Part shown: positions 9,168 through 18,015 of the stretch, piece after piece
Position numbering within the stretch: the first letter of the stretch is position 1
Layout of the letters: each line of letters opens with the position of its first letter
Assembly (NCBI RefSeq): GCF_003966225.1
Contig: NZ_RXNU01000018.1
Coordinates: 33,349 to 97,348, forward strand
DNA length: 64,000 nucleotides
Origin: Shewanella canadensis
GTDB taxonomy: Bacteria > Pseudomonadota > Gammaproteobacteria > Enterobacterales > Shewanellaceae
Reading direction: 5' to 3'
Made by a program: the position numbers and the translations under genes
The notes under the pieces: generated by a model
Seen by the model: only the letters and a program-made list of their open reading frames with translations
Database searches by the model: none
What the model was told of the DNA's origin: nothing

Positions 9168-9872
9168 TTAAATGAAGGTTTGCTTAATCTCTTCCTTTAC
9201 GTAGCCCAGGTCTGCGGTATCTTCACCAACCAGTAACATATAGGCCTTATCGGTGGCAAAGCCTTTGCCGATATATTTATTGTCTGCAAATGCTTCATCT
9301 AAAACCATGCGGTCTTCCAGCGGAACAATAAACAGGGTGACTTTTCCATGTTCGCCTTGCATCACCAGATGTAAGCTTTTCACACCCTGGAAATCACAAT
9401 CAGTGCTGTAATAAACTTTACCTGGCTGCTTGGTGAATTTTGCGTTACCTAACGTCCCCATCGAAGCCAGTTGGAAGTTAACTTCATCGAAGCCAACATT
9501 ATCATCTACCTTAAGGGCCATCGCTTCATGATAGACATGGGCAAGGGCATGTTCGCCCAAATCAACCGGACCCATTCTTAAGAGAGTGAAACTGATCCCG
9601 GCAATAAATGCGACAGAGGCGACGAGTGCAAGCGTAAAACCAGATTTACGACGTTGAACCTGATGCTGGTGAAGTTGTTGATTTAATAGTAACTTTGCTG
9701 CCAGGTCTTCAGGCACATCGACCTTTAAAGCCCGCTCAAGTTTACTATCGAGCTTTTTCAGGTCATTGAGAAAGGACTCACGCTCCGGGGAATCGTGCAT
9801 CGCTGTGAGAAAATCCTCATCTTGACAGTTTGGCTCTCCATAGGCCTGTCGTCTAAATTTAAGCTCATCCAT
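9168..9872 (-). CDS. Membrane-bound anti-sigma factor-like protein (DUF3379)
   Basis: A 234-aa protein of the DUF3379 type, probably a transmembrane anti-sigma factor. The start chosen (ATG at 9872, protein MDELKFRRQAYGEP) overlaps the sigma gene stop by eight bases (ATGGATGA), a sign of translational coupling. The cytoplasmic N-terminal part (about 1-75) should bind the sigma factor; one membrane helix follows (about 76-97, SGFTLALVASVAFIAGISF), then a periplasmic domain of about 135 residues that may sense envelope conditions. A start 12 codons earlier is possible but has no better ribosome site. The signal it senses is unknown. Confidence 0.75.
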   Translation of the reverse strand: MDELKFRRQAYGEPNCQDEDFLTAMHDSPERESFLNDLKKLDSKLERALKVDVPEDLAAKLLLNQQLHQHQVQRRKSGFTLALVASVAFIAGISFTLLRMGPVDLGEHALAHVYHEAMALKVDDNVGFDEVNFQLASMGTLGNAKFTKQPGKVYYSTDCDFQGVKSLHLVMQGEHGKVTLFIVPLEDRMVLDEAFADNKYIGKGFATDKAYMLLVGEDTADLGYVKEEIKQTFI

Positions 9873-10428
9873 TGGATTGACCTCTTGCTTTGGGTTGTTC
9901 GATAACATCTTTAAGTTGATTTCTTGCGCGAAAGAGTCTGGTCATTACGGTATTTCGATTAAGGTCTAAAATACCTGCGATCTCCTCGCCACTAAAACCA
10001 CCAATAACTTGCAGCAGTAAAGGTTCGCGATACTCGAGTTCTAACTTGGCGATCTGTCGACGAATTAGGTGTTGTTCAGCTTGATCTTCAGAACTGCTGG
10101 AAAATACATCTTCAAGGTGCTCCTGCTCTACATCTGAGTAGTTGAACTGTTTACGCTCAAATCGACGTGCATTTTCTCTTCTCAGAATAGTAATTAACCA
10201 AGCTTTAGCCGCTTTATCATCTTTTAAAGATTCAAGCGAGCGCCAGGCCCTTAGGAAGGTTTCTTGAGTGATATCTTCAGCGACATGTTTATCGCCGCAA
10301 AGCCAGTAGGCGTAACGGAATATGTCGGCGTGAAGTGCCCTGACAAGGCTATCGTATCGTCTTTGTTTACTAAGCATGTCTGAATTGACCGTGGAACTAG
10401 ACTTTTTATTTCGCGAGCGACTAAACAT
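9865..10428 (-). CDS. RNA polymerase sigma factor, sigma-70/ECF family
   Basis: A 187-aa alternative sigma factor with region 2 (about residues 30-95, DIFRYAYWLCGDKHVAEDITQETFLRAW, the promoter-melting and -10 recognition part) and region 4 (about 125-178, with a helix-turn-helix around GEEIAGILDLNRNTVMTRLFRAR). Regions 1 and 3 are absent, as in extracytoplasmic-function sigma factors. Its stop overlaps the start of the membrane anti-sigma gene, so the pair is translated together. It lies 107 bases downstream of batD on the same strand. An internal start at codon 18 would also give a complete protein. The regulon cannot be read from this sequence. Confidence 0.85.
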   Translation of the reverse strand: MFSRSRNKKSSSTVNSDMLSKQRRYDSLVRALHADIFRYAYWLCGDKHVAEDITQETFLRAWRSLESLKDDKAAKAWLITILRRENARRFERKQFNYSDVEQEHLEDVFSSSSEDQAEQHLIRRQIAKLELEYREPLLLQVIGGFSGEEIAGILDLNRNTVMTRLFRARNQLKDVIEQPKARGQSNG

Positions 10429-10534
10429 TTCTTAAATCTGTGATCCAACAATACTCGTTAGCTTAACGTGCTGGAGATGAATGGCAAGAAGTTAATAACT
10501 AGTTAACGTCTTGCCATGCTTGGATAAAGAAAAA

Positions 10535-12169
10535 TTATCGGGGATTGAGTTCGACCAAAGCCGATTTTTCCTGTTTAGCCGATACCGCGGGGGCCAACTT
10601 TACCGAGGCTAAGACAGTTCGATAATCTATTTTAGGGTTTTCCCGGCTAAATGCGCTGGCTTGCAGCTCTGCAATCACGGTATGAAGCGCAGGGGATAAG
10701 TGAGATATCTCATTTAAGGTCATGGTTTGGGCATATTGCTCGGTAAAATAGGCTTGAAGAGCGGAGAGTACTTTACCCGCTTTCTCCTCTTCACAGGCCT
10801 GTTTGATACGTTCATAGCTACTCGATTGCTTAGGTTGCACTGCTGCAACTTGTACACGCTCATTACCAGCACGAGAATTGTGGGAAAGGGCCCGGCGCCA
10901 AAGTATGAGTGTTACTAACCAAAGTAGCGCAAAAAACAGTGTTAACCAGGGCCATATACCTGAGGTTGTCGAACCACGGGTTTCGGCAGAGAGGCTCGGT
11001 AACTCATTTTCGACATTAGCACTTCCCGTGATAAGGATGGTCCTCGCAGGAAGTTTAGCGACCTCTTGTTTTTTCGTATGCGGGTTCCACCATGGCACAC
11101 TAATCTCTGGCAGTGTGTAACTACCGGCTTTCGTCGGAACTATTGCTAAGGTCTGTGTCAGTTGAGAGACTATTTTTTTATCACGAACAAAAGACTGTCT
11201 TTGAGCCTTTTCCGGATAGGTTTTAAGTTCGCTTGGTACCTTTATATCGAGTTCTGGCAGACTTGTTTCGTCGGTATTCACCGCTAAAAGCGAAATGGTA
11301 CGCGTGATTGGAGAGCCGAGCTCGTAGCTGTCTTCTTGTGTCCAGTCTTCGTTTAATGCGACAAGATCTGAGACTAACCAGTTACCATTAAATTCAATTG
11401 GGATCGGGTTGATCAAGATGATTGATTTAGTGGCTTTGGCTTGCATCGGTTTACTTTCATTGAAAGAAAACATACCGCCTCGTCTCGATGATTGAACGAC
11501 AACGTCACCTGAGAAATTTGCTCCCTCAATGGTTAACTCACCAGGCAGGTCGGCGATAATGCCATAGGTTCTCTCTATGACTCTGTAGCGCCGTCCATTG
11601 ACGATTTCAGTGGTATCGGTATCTTCGCCAAGTTGCTTAATCTGTGCGCCATCTATCGCCGGTGCGCTCAGTACTCCGCGCTGAAGGTCAACCGCCAGAA
11701 AGAGCTTAACCTTGTAGGTGATCAGTTGGCCGACATAGGCTTCCTCGGTCGATAAACTGGTACGAATAAAGAGGCTTTGCATCTGTTGTGTTTGGCTGCC
11801 GACGGGCACTACGGTTAAACTAATCGGCGCAGAGCTCACCCCATCGATAGTGAAGGGCGGAATGAGAATGTTGCCGGAACGCTTTGGGGCCAATAGTACT
11901 TGCCAGCGAGTGAGTCTCTGAGTATCAAAATTGACGATCTGTGTACTGCGGCTCACACTGGTTCTGCCCACGATAAAATCATGGAGTAGTGCAGAGGTAT
12001 CGAGCTTTCCTGTGCTGATGTCGTCATCGGCATTTATCGTTAGAACCAGATATTCCCCCTCTACGGCAGGATTTCTATCCACAGAGGTTTCAATTTTGCT
12101 GATGGCAAAGCTTGGGAATGAGAACGACAGCGTTAATAGTGCCGCAATAAAGAGTTGTCGTATTAACAC
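10535..12169 (-). CDS. batD: BatD-family protein (oxygen-tolerance operon)
   Basis: A 544-aa envelope protein of the BatD family, last gene of the MoxR/Bat operon. It has a signal peptide (about 1-22, ending SFPSFA), a large periplasmic region of Ig-like strands (about 25-410), one membrane helix (about 412-432, IWPWLTLFFALLWLVTLILW) and a cytoplasmic tail of about 110 residues. The start is GTG at 12169 with AAAGGA nine bases upstream. In Bacteroides the Bat proteins were linked to aerotolerance; in Francisella and Leptospira their stress roles are mixed, so the role here is inferred. It begins 82 bases after the batB/C gene ends. Confidence 0.82.
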   Translation of the reverse strand: MLIRQLFIAALLTLSFSFPSFAISKIETSVDRNPAVEGEYLVLTINADDDISTGKLDTSALLHDFIVGRTSVSRSTQIVNFDTQRLTRWQVLLAPKRSGNILIPPFTIDGVSSAPISLTVVPVGSQTQQMQSLFIRTSLSTEEAYVGQLITYKVKLFLAVDLQRGVLSAPAIDGAQIKQLGEDTDTTEIVNGRRYRVIERTYGIIADLPGELTIEGANFSGDVVVQSSRRGGMFSFNESKPMQAKATKSIILINPIPIEFNGNWLVSDLVALNEDWTQEDSYELGSPITRTISLLAVNTDETSLPELDIKVPSELKTYPEKAQRQSFVRDKKIVSQLTQTLAIVPTKAGSYTLPEISVPWWNPHTKKQEVAKLPARTILITGSANVENELPSLSAETRGSTTSGIWPWLTLFFALLWLVTLILWRRALSHNSRAGNERVQVAAVQPKQSSSYERIKQACEEEKAGKVLSALQAYFTEQYAQTMTLNEISHLSPALHTVIAELQASAFSRENPKIDYRTVLASVKLAPAVSAKQEKSALVELNPR

Positions 12170-12251
12170 GATTCGAGATCCTTTAAAGAATAATTTTGCT
12201 TAAAGTCGTTTTGATTTGCCAATTTTACAAAACATGGCTGGTTGAAGATCT

Positions 12252-14180
12252 TTACCATTGTTCTTGTTCCTGCGAAGCCATGCCTTGTCTGCGACGTTTC
12301 TGATATTCAAGCTGCATTTTATTGCGAAGCAAAACTTGGGGGTCGTCGGCTAACGCTCTTAATGCACGCTCCATCTCAGGTGGAAGTTCATCCTGAGTTT
12401 GCGCCTGTTGAGCTGCCGTTGTTTTACCGGTAGATGGTTCTTGGGCTTCTTCGTTCATTTCAGCTTGGGCAGCTTTAGATTGTTCCTTTTCGGCACTTTC
12501 ACCGTTTTGTTCTACCGAGTCAGATGATTGCTGAGCATCTTCACCTTCGGGCTTTTCAGCCTCTTTCTTGTCGGGATCGGCCTGCATTTCAGATTCATTA
12601 CTCTTTTCCTGCGAAGCGGGGTCTGAAGCTTGTTTCTCTTGAGCCGATTGCTCGTCTTGATTAGCGTCGTTACTTTGCTCTGAGTTTTCATCTTGCCCGG
12701 ATTCGTTCTCCTGCTCAGAGCCATCCCCCTTATCAGAACCTTTCTCCTGTTTCGACTCTTTCTCTTTGTCTGAGTTCTCATCTTTGTCAGAGGGATCTCC
12801 CTGACCGGAGTCTTCATCCTGTTCCGATGACTTCTGCTTCTGTTCTTCTAACTTTTTAGCTAACTCTAAGTTCTCATGTGCATCTTTAAGCTCAGGATTT
12901 TTTTTGAGGGCACGCTCGTATCGTTTGATGGCTTCGTCATATTTACCCTGTTGCATCAAGCTATTTCCTTGATTATAAAGGCCTGTTGCACTCTCATCTT
13001 GTTCAAATAGGGCTAAGGCTTCATCATAATCGCCCGCCTTGTAGCGCGCACTGGCTTGCCATTGAGGGTCACTGAACTTCTCTGACGCACCTTGATATTC
13101 CTGAGCCTGATAGGCCTCCATACCCTGTTGATTCTTAGTTTGCCATACATCGTCCCAGCTTGATGCCATGGCTGGGGTTGGTTGATAGATAATGCAGACG
13201 AGTGCGACGCCAACTAATCCGTGCCTGAAACTTAGCAGAACAGGAATAAGCAGTAATAGCGCAATGAAGGGGCCGGCATCTTGCCAGATCTCACCATCGA
13301 GCTCTGTTGCTTTCGTCTCGCCAGTGGTGGAAAGCCAGGTAAGCAGTTGCTGTAGATCTTGACCATCGGTACGAAAGGGGATCAGTATGCCATCGGTCTC
13401 TTGAGCGAGTTCATTGAGCTGCAGATAGTTTGTTTTCGCGACAACCACCTGATTAGCATTATCCCGAAGTAACTGGCCATCGGGTAACCGGATAGGAGAG
13501 CCTTGCTCGCTTCCAAACGCTAAGATCCCGAGTCGATATTGGGTGCCTTTAAGGACTTTCTTGGCTTCATTGAGCTGCCGTGGAGGTATACCGTCCGATA
13601 GCAGTAGAATATCACCGCCAATGTGGCCACCTTGAGCCAGCAGATTTTTGCTTTGCTCTAATGCAGCGACGAGGTTTGAGCCCCTCGACGGCATAATATC
13701 CGGCGAGAGGGTCGGTAAGAGATTGAGCAAGGTTGATCTGTCACGGGTTAGCGGACTGATGGTGTAGGCATCGCCCGCATAAGCGAGGAGTCCGGTTTCA
13801 CCCTCGGTTAGCTCACCGATAAGATCGGTTGCCTTAAACTTAGCTTGAGACAGTCGGTTAGGCGCTTGATCCGTCGCGTACATCGACAGTGACATATCCA
13901 TGACGATCACTCGCCCCTGAGTGGCTTCAAACACAGGGAGTGATTGTTGAGTAAAGGCGGGTCCGGAAAGGGCAAAAACCGCGATCAACCAGCTAACCGC
14001 CAGATACGAGAGTGAGGGACGCTTAACATCTTTTGTTTTTGTTACCAGTAATGCCGCCAAATGCGGAGATATATATCGATTCCAGGTCGAGTTTTCCTGT
14101 TCGGTTCGCCATAAAAGCCACATGATTATCACGAGTGGAAGCAGGGCAAGGAACCATTCCGGGCGTAAGAAATGTAACAT
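12252..14180 (-). CDS. VWA-TPR protein, apparent BatB-BatC fusion
   Basis: A 642-aa membrane protein joining two modules that are separate genes (batB and batC) in some bacteria. The N-terminal half has two membrane segments (about 8-25 and 60-75) and a von Willebrand A domain with an intact metal-site motif DMSLS (VIVMDMSLSMYATD), then another membrane segment near 308-335. The second half has TPR repeats (about 390-445, GNSLMQQGKYDEAIKRYERALKKNP) and a long low-complexity tail rich in Glu, Asp, Lys, Gln and Ser from about 450 to 600, which is strongly acidic. It starts two bases after batA ends. Probably a scaffold in a membrane-bound Bat complex. Confidence 0.85.
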   Translation of the reverse strand: MLHFLRPEWFLALLPLVIIMWLLWRTEQENSTWNRYISPHLAALLVTKTKDVKRPSLSYLAVSWLIAVFALSGPAFTQQSLPVFEATQGRVIVMDMSLSMYATDQAPNRLSQAKFKATDLIGELTEGETGLLAYAGDAYTISPLTRDRSTLLNLLPTLSPDIMPSRGSNLVAALEQSKNLLAQGGHIGGDILLLSDGIPPRQLNEAKKVLKGTQYRLGILAFGSEQGSPIRLPDGQLLRDNANQVVVAKTNYLQLNELAQETDGILIPFRTDGQDLQQLLTWLSTTGETKATELDGEIWQDAGPFIALLLLIPVLLSFRHGLVGVALVCIIYQPTPAMASSWDDVWQTKNQQGMEAYQAQEYQGASEKFSDPQWQASARYKAGDYDEALALFEQDESATGLYNQGNSLMQQGKYDEAIKRYERALKKNPELKDAHENLELAKKLEEQKQKSSEQDEDSGQGDPSDKDENSDKEKESKQEKGSDKGDGSEQENESGQDENSEQSNDANQDEQSAQEKQASDPASQEKSNESEMQADPDKKEAEKPEGEDAQQSSDSVEQNGESAEKEQSKAAQAEMNEEAQEPSTGKTTAAQQAQTQDELPPEMERALRALADDPQVLLRNKMQLEYQKRRRQGMASQEQEQW

Positions 14181-14182
14181 GT

Positions 14183-15175
14183 TTAGCGTTTACCCCATCT
14201 GATGCTGAGTCGTTTAAAGAGTGAGAGTTGCGATAAGGCCATCAAAAAACTGATAAGTAGAGCCGTAGCAAGTGGGAGGTAAAAAAGCTCCGATTGAGGT
14301 CGGTAACTGAGTTGATCCCGACTGATAGGTTCAAGCTTATCTATCTCTTGATATATCGACTCCAGCTCTTGTGCATTTCGGGCTCGAAAATAAAGACCGC
14401 CGGTGGTTTGTGCCAGTGCGGTGAGCTGGGTTTCGTCGAGATCCATCGAGGGATTGACTCGCTCCTTGCCAAATAGGGTGCGTCTCTCCATCACTTCAGC
14501 GCCGACACCGATGGAGTATATTTTGACCCCTCTCTTGGCTGCGATGGCCGCCGCCTGTTCCGGCGAGATGGAGCCAGAGTTGTTTGAACCATCGGTCAGT
14601 AATACTAATATGCGGTTACTCTCATCGACCCTATCGAATCGCTTTACGGCTAAGGCGATAGCCTCACCTATGGCGGTCTGTTTACCGACCAGCCCTATTT
14701 GTGCCTCTTTTAAAAATTGGGCCACGGAGCGCCGGTCTTGAGTGAGAGGCGCTTGCAGATAGGCGTGATCGGCAAAAAGAATTAAGCCTAATTTGTCACC
14801 CTTACGACGTTCAATAAAGTCGCTGACAACGGCTTGGATCATAGTGAAACGATCGACCGTTTTTCCATCGAGCACCATGTCTTCAATTTGCATACTGCCG
14901 GAGAGATCGACCGCCATCATCAAATCGCGCCCTTTACTTGGAAGCTCTATTGGTTCCCCCATCCATAAAGGACGGGCGACGGCGATGACTAGCAATACCC
15001 AAATAAGCCAATGCATTTTACGTGATCTGGCTTGTTGCTCTATCTGCTGGGTGCCATTTTGAGCAATACCCGGCAGATGCAGGTGTCCGCTGACCTCCAC
15101 CTCTTGCTGTTTTTTACGAAAAATAAGCGGTAGTGGCAGAAGTAGTAAAAGCCATGCCCATGCGAGAGTCAGCAT
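14183..15175 (-). CDS. batA: VWA-domain membrane protein BatA
   Basis: A 330-aa protein with N-terminal hydrophobic segments (about 3-20 and 55-70), a von Willebrand A domain (about 88-285) with the metal-ion motif DLSGS (LMMAVDLSGSMQIEDM) and a C-terminal membrane helix near 305-322. This is the standard BatA plan. AGGAG lies before its ATG, and its first seven bases overlap the end of the DUF4381 gene. The Asp, Ser and Ser metal ligands of the site are present, so divalent-metal binding is expected. It belongs with the adjacent MoxR ATPase, which in this family is thought to act as a chaperone for VWA proteins. Confidence 0.87.
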   Translation of the reverse strand: MLTLAWAWLLLLLPLPLIFRKKQQEVEVSGHLHLPGIAQNGTQQIEQQARSRKMHWLIWVLLVIAVARPLWMGEPIELPSKGRDLMMAVDLSGSMQIEDMVLDGKTVDRFTMIQAVVSDFIERRKGDKLGLILFADHAYLQAPLTQDRRSVAQFLKEAQIGLVGKQTAIGEAIALAVKRFDRVDESNRILVLLTDGSNNSGSISPEQAAAIAAKRGVKIYSIGVGAEVMERRTLFGKERVNPSMDLDETQLTALAQTTGGLYFRARNAQELESIYQEIDKLEPISRDQLSYRPQSELFYLPLATALLISFLMALSQLSLFKRLSIRWGKR

Positions 15176-15687
15176 TTGTGCTCCTCGGTATTTGTTTGGG
15201 GGCTATTTACCGGATTCATCTTGATGGGTAACGCTTCTTTAAGCCATTGGTGAGCTAAGGTCTTCAGAACCGGGCCCTCTCCACTGGCTAAACCTTCTCT
15301 TTGATAACGTTTATCGAGTAATACCTGCAGTTGTGGATCAGGCTGTTTAACTTGAGTATTCATCCAGCGATGCCAAGTCTCTCCCTCGAGTCCTGCAACT
15401 TGTTCACGGGGGAGGTAGCTCATAGCAGCCCGTTTAATCAAGGTATTAACGTGTGAAGATAGCTCTCGATGGTTTGGATCCAGCTCTTTGAGCTCAGCTA
15501 TCACGATACGCTTGGGTGCAGCGTATAAACGTCGGCGTTTGGCTAGATAGAAAATGACAGTAATCGCCATTATTATCAGACCCAGTGTGACCCAATAGCC
15601 ATAAGCGATAGGCCATGAGGCGATGACTTCAGGTGTCTGAATATCTTTCAGAGACGCTAAGGCTGGGTTTGTTGTTGCTTCCATCAC
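15169..15687 (-). CDS. DUF4381 membrane protein of the Bat operon
   Basis: A 172-aa protein with one membrane helix (about 31-48, YWVTLGLIIMAITVIFYLA) followed by a basic cytoplasmic domain that resembles DUF4381, a family almost always found between DUF58 and VWA genes in MoxR operons. It overlaps the DUF58 stop by four bases at its start and batA by seven at its end, so the three are translationally coupled. No enzymatic motif is visible; probably a structural part of the Bat complex. Confidence 0.78.
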   Translation of the reverse strand: MMEATTNPALASLKDIQTPEVIASWPIAYGYWVTLGLIIMAITVIFYLAKRRRLYAAPKRIVIAELKELDPNHRELSSHVNTLIKRAAMSYLPREQVAGLEGETWHRWMNTQVKQPDPQLQVLLDKRYQREGLASGEGPVLKTLAHQWLKEALPIKMNPVNSPQTNTEEHKC

Positions 15688-16613
15688 CTTAATGCCCCTA
15701 TTTGATTATTTAGTGTCTCTCCCGCCTCTATGACTCGGGTTTGAACATTCAGCTTTTGCATCATTTGTGTAAATTGCTGTTGAGAATCGAGTTGTTTCTT
15801 TAGCCAGGCATCATAGCCGCCGCGATTGAGTGTTAGCTCTTTATTGCCTTCCTTGACCGGTAATTGGAATTGCTTTGGCAATGCCAGTGTACCTTGTCTG
15901 AGGGGGTCTGTGATTAAGAATGCCCCCATATCGCAATGACGTTTAAGATCCGATAATGGCGCGAGGCAAGCATCATTAAAATTACTGCCATCACTGATTA
16001 TCCAGATCAGAGAGCCGGGTTTCGCTATCCGCCTTAACCGCTGACAGGCCTTGAATATATGTTCGGGTTCACTTTGGTGCTCAGATATCTGACTGAGTTG
16101 TTTTTTATGCAGGGATTCTATGCCAGAGATCAGCTGTAAGATCCCTTGCTGACGACTTCTTGGTTTTAACTCAAGATGCTCTTGCTCTGTCGCTATTAAT
16201 GCACCTAATCTGTCACCGTGAAAAATGGCACTCCAACCTAAGGTGGTGGCTAAATGCGCCGCCTGAACGGACTGGAGCAGTAAGCTTGAGCCAAAATAGA
16301 GGCTGTGACTGAGATCGAGCAGGATTAAAATCGGCCGCTCTCTCTCCTCTACAAATAACTTAGTGTGCGCCTTCCCCGTTCTGGCGGTCACTCGCCAGTC
16401 GATGGTACGGACATCATCACCGGCTTGATAGTGACGCACCTCGGCAAACTCCATTCCGCGACCTTTTATCAGGCTAGCTCTGTCACCGGAGAGACTTGCA
16501 CGCGCCTTGGAGCGCTTCTCGGGAAGTGCTCTGGCTAGGTTCTGGCACGCTAAAAGTTCTTTTTGAGTGAGATTTACCCCATCGGCAAAAAGAGGCAACG
16601 CTTTTTCTGCCAT
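15684..16613 (-). CDS. DUF58 domain-containing protein
   Basis: A 309-aa protein of the DUF58 family, regular partner of MoxR ATPases. The signature segment is present near residues 55-80 (RGMEFAEVRHYQAGDDVRTI followed by DWRVTARTG). A VWA-like core follows from about 95 (PILILLDLSHSLYFGS) in which the metal motif reads DLSHS. No membrane helix is apparent. It begins directly after the moxR stop with no gap and overlaps DUF4381 by four bases. Probably an adaptor between MoxR and the VWA proteins; this is inference from operon structure. Confidence 0.85.
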   Translation of the reverse strand: MAEKALPLFADGVNLTQKELLACQNLARALPEKRSKARASLSGDRASLIKGRGMEFAEVRHYQAGDDVRTIDWRVTARTGKAHTKLFVEERERPILILLDLSHSLYFGSSLLLQSVQAAHLATTLGWSAIFHGDRLGALIATEQEHLELKPRSRQQGILQLISGIESLHKKQLSQISEHQSEPEHIFKACQRLRRIAKPGSLIWIISDGSNFNDACLAPLSDLKRHCDMGAFLITDPLRQGTLALPKQFQLPVKEGNKELTLNRGGYDAWLKKQLDSQQQFTQMMQKLNVQTRVIEAGETLNNQIGALR

Positions 16614-17570
16614 TTATGGTACCGCTACTTGAGAAAGGATATGACTAATGACCTGATCGCGACTCACGCCTTCGGCTTGGGCTTGATAGCTCAGCAGTAA
16701 TCTGTGTCTTAATACGTTAGGCGCCACTGCCTGAATGTCTTCGGGTGAGACAAAGTCTCGCTCATTGAGCCAAGCGCGTGCTCGGGCACAACGTTCCAGT
16801 GACAATGTTGCTCGCGGGCTCACGCCATATTCGAGCCATTTTGCCAGGTCATCGCTGTATCGTTCGGGTTGACGAGTTGCCATCACGATATCGACGATAT
16901 ATTTTTCCAGAGGCTCAGCAAGGTAGATCTCGAGTGACTCTTCGCGGGCTTCGAATATATCTTTTTGAATAATGGGTTCGACAGAAGGTGCTGCTTGTTT
17001 CAATGCTTCTTTGCGTGACATCCGCATGATTTCGAACTCGGTTTCAGCACTAGGGTAATCCAGATTTAAGTGCATTAAGAATCTGTCGAGTTGTGCTTCC
17101 GGTAAGGGGTAGGTTCCCTCATTCTCTAATGGGTTCTGGGTTGCCATAACGAGAAACATCTCAGGTAATGGATAACTGTTCTTGCCAACGGTAACTTGGC
17201 CTTCGCCCATGGCTTCCAGCAGCGCCGATTGTACTTTTGCCGGTGCTCGGTTGATCTCATCCGCCAGGATCAGGTTATGAAAAATCGGGCCCGCTTCAAA
17301 TTCAAATGTTCCAGTTTGTGCGCGATAGATATCGGTACCGGTGAGATCGGCTGGCAATAGGTCGGGAGTAAATTGAATACGGTGAAAATCCCCTTCGACA
17401 CCGTCACACAGGGCTTTGACTGCACGAGTTTTAGCTAGACCTGGTGGTCCCTCTACGAGCAGATGTCCATCTGCAATCAAGGCTATTAGCAGGTTTTCGG
17501 TCAGGACGGGTTGTCCTAAAATGACCTTATTCAGGTATTCGCGTAACGCGTGAAATCGACTCAAAGGCAT
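16614..17570 (-). CDS. MoxR-family AAA+ ATPase
   Basis: A 318-aa AAA+ ATPase of the MoxR family, first gene of the six-gene Bat operon. It carries Walker A (GPPGLAKT, about residues 40-47), Walker B (LILADEINRAPAKVQSALLEAM), the sensor 1 stretch (MFLVMATQNPLE) and a C-terminal lid with the arginine-containing VSPRATLSLERCARA. MoxR ATPases act as chaperones that help metal-dependent or VWA-domain complexes mature. Tight spacing or overlap with the five genes behind it supports a shared job at the envelope. Its promoter must lie in the 445-base divergent spacer shared with fadI. Confidence 0.92.
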   Translation of the reverse strand: MPLSRFHALREYLNKVILGQPVLTENLLIALIADGHLLVEGPPGLAKTRAVKALCDGVEGDFHRIQFTPDLLPADLTGTDIYRAQTGTFEFEAGPIFHNLILADEINRAPAKVQSALLEAMGEGQVTVGKNSYPLPEMFLVMATQNPLENEGTYPLPEAQLDRFLMHLNLDYPSAETEFEIMRMSRKEALKQAAPSVEPIIQKDIFEAREESLEIYLAEPLEKYIVDIVMATRQPERYSDDLAKWLEYGVSPRATLSLERCARARAWLNERDFVSPEDIQAVAPNVLRHRLLLSYQAQAEGVSRDQVISHILSQVAVP

Positions 17571-17835
17571 GATGCTACTCGGTTAATTTGGGTTAGTTTA
17601 GGGTCGTTTGGGTATAGACCATAGATATGGTAAAAAATTCCAATAGGGTTTGGCTAGTGCCAATTCTCATCTTTGGTGAGAATATTGCCCTTTCATTATG
17701 CTTAATCCTGCTCTCTATTGAATGTTATAGCTAATTTGTGACTGGTAATATGCATAGTTATCAATAATAAAATCAAAATTTTCTTCATGAAACATTGTTC
17801 ACAAAGGGTTTTCCCGATTTATTTTGACTAAAAAC

Positions 17836-17849
17836 CAAACAACTGTTTA
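17836..17849. promoter_or_regulatory. PsrA-like operator upstream of fadIJ
   Basis: CAAAC-AACT-GTTTA fits the PsrA pattern as I recall it (G/C-AAAC, two to four bases, GTTT-G/C), 167 bases before the fadI start. PsrA represses fatty-acid degradation genes in Shewanella and Pseudomonas. The remaining part of 17571-18015 is AT-rich, with no gene; promoters for moxR and fadI should lie there. Confidence 0.45.
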
Positions 17850-17887
17850 AAACTTGACTATAAGAAGTTAGAATCAGATCACACTTT

Positions 17888-17903
17888 GATGGTCAGACCT
17901 GTT
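17888..17903. promoter_or_regulatory. FadR-like operator upstream of fadIJ
   Basis: GATGGTCAGACCTGTT contains the symmetrical core GGTC-A-GACC and a good right half of the FadR consensus. It is 113 bases before the fadI start and 39 bases from the PsrA-like site, so both fatty-acyl-responsive regulators may act here. Confidence 0.5.
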
Positions 17904-18015
17904 ATTAGAGGTACAGTCGGACTGATTAATAGTAGGTGTCTACATAAGCAATGCGGTAAGGAAATAATATCGCCTCTCGCTAAAGTAAGCGGGACGTATA
18001 ATAAGAGGGTGACAA

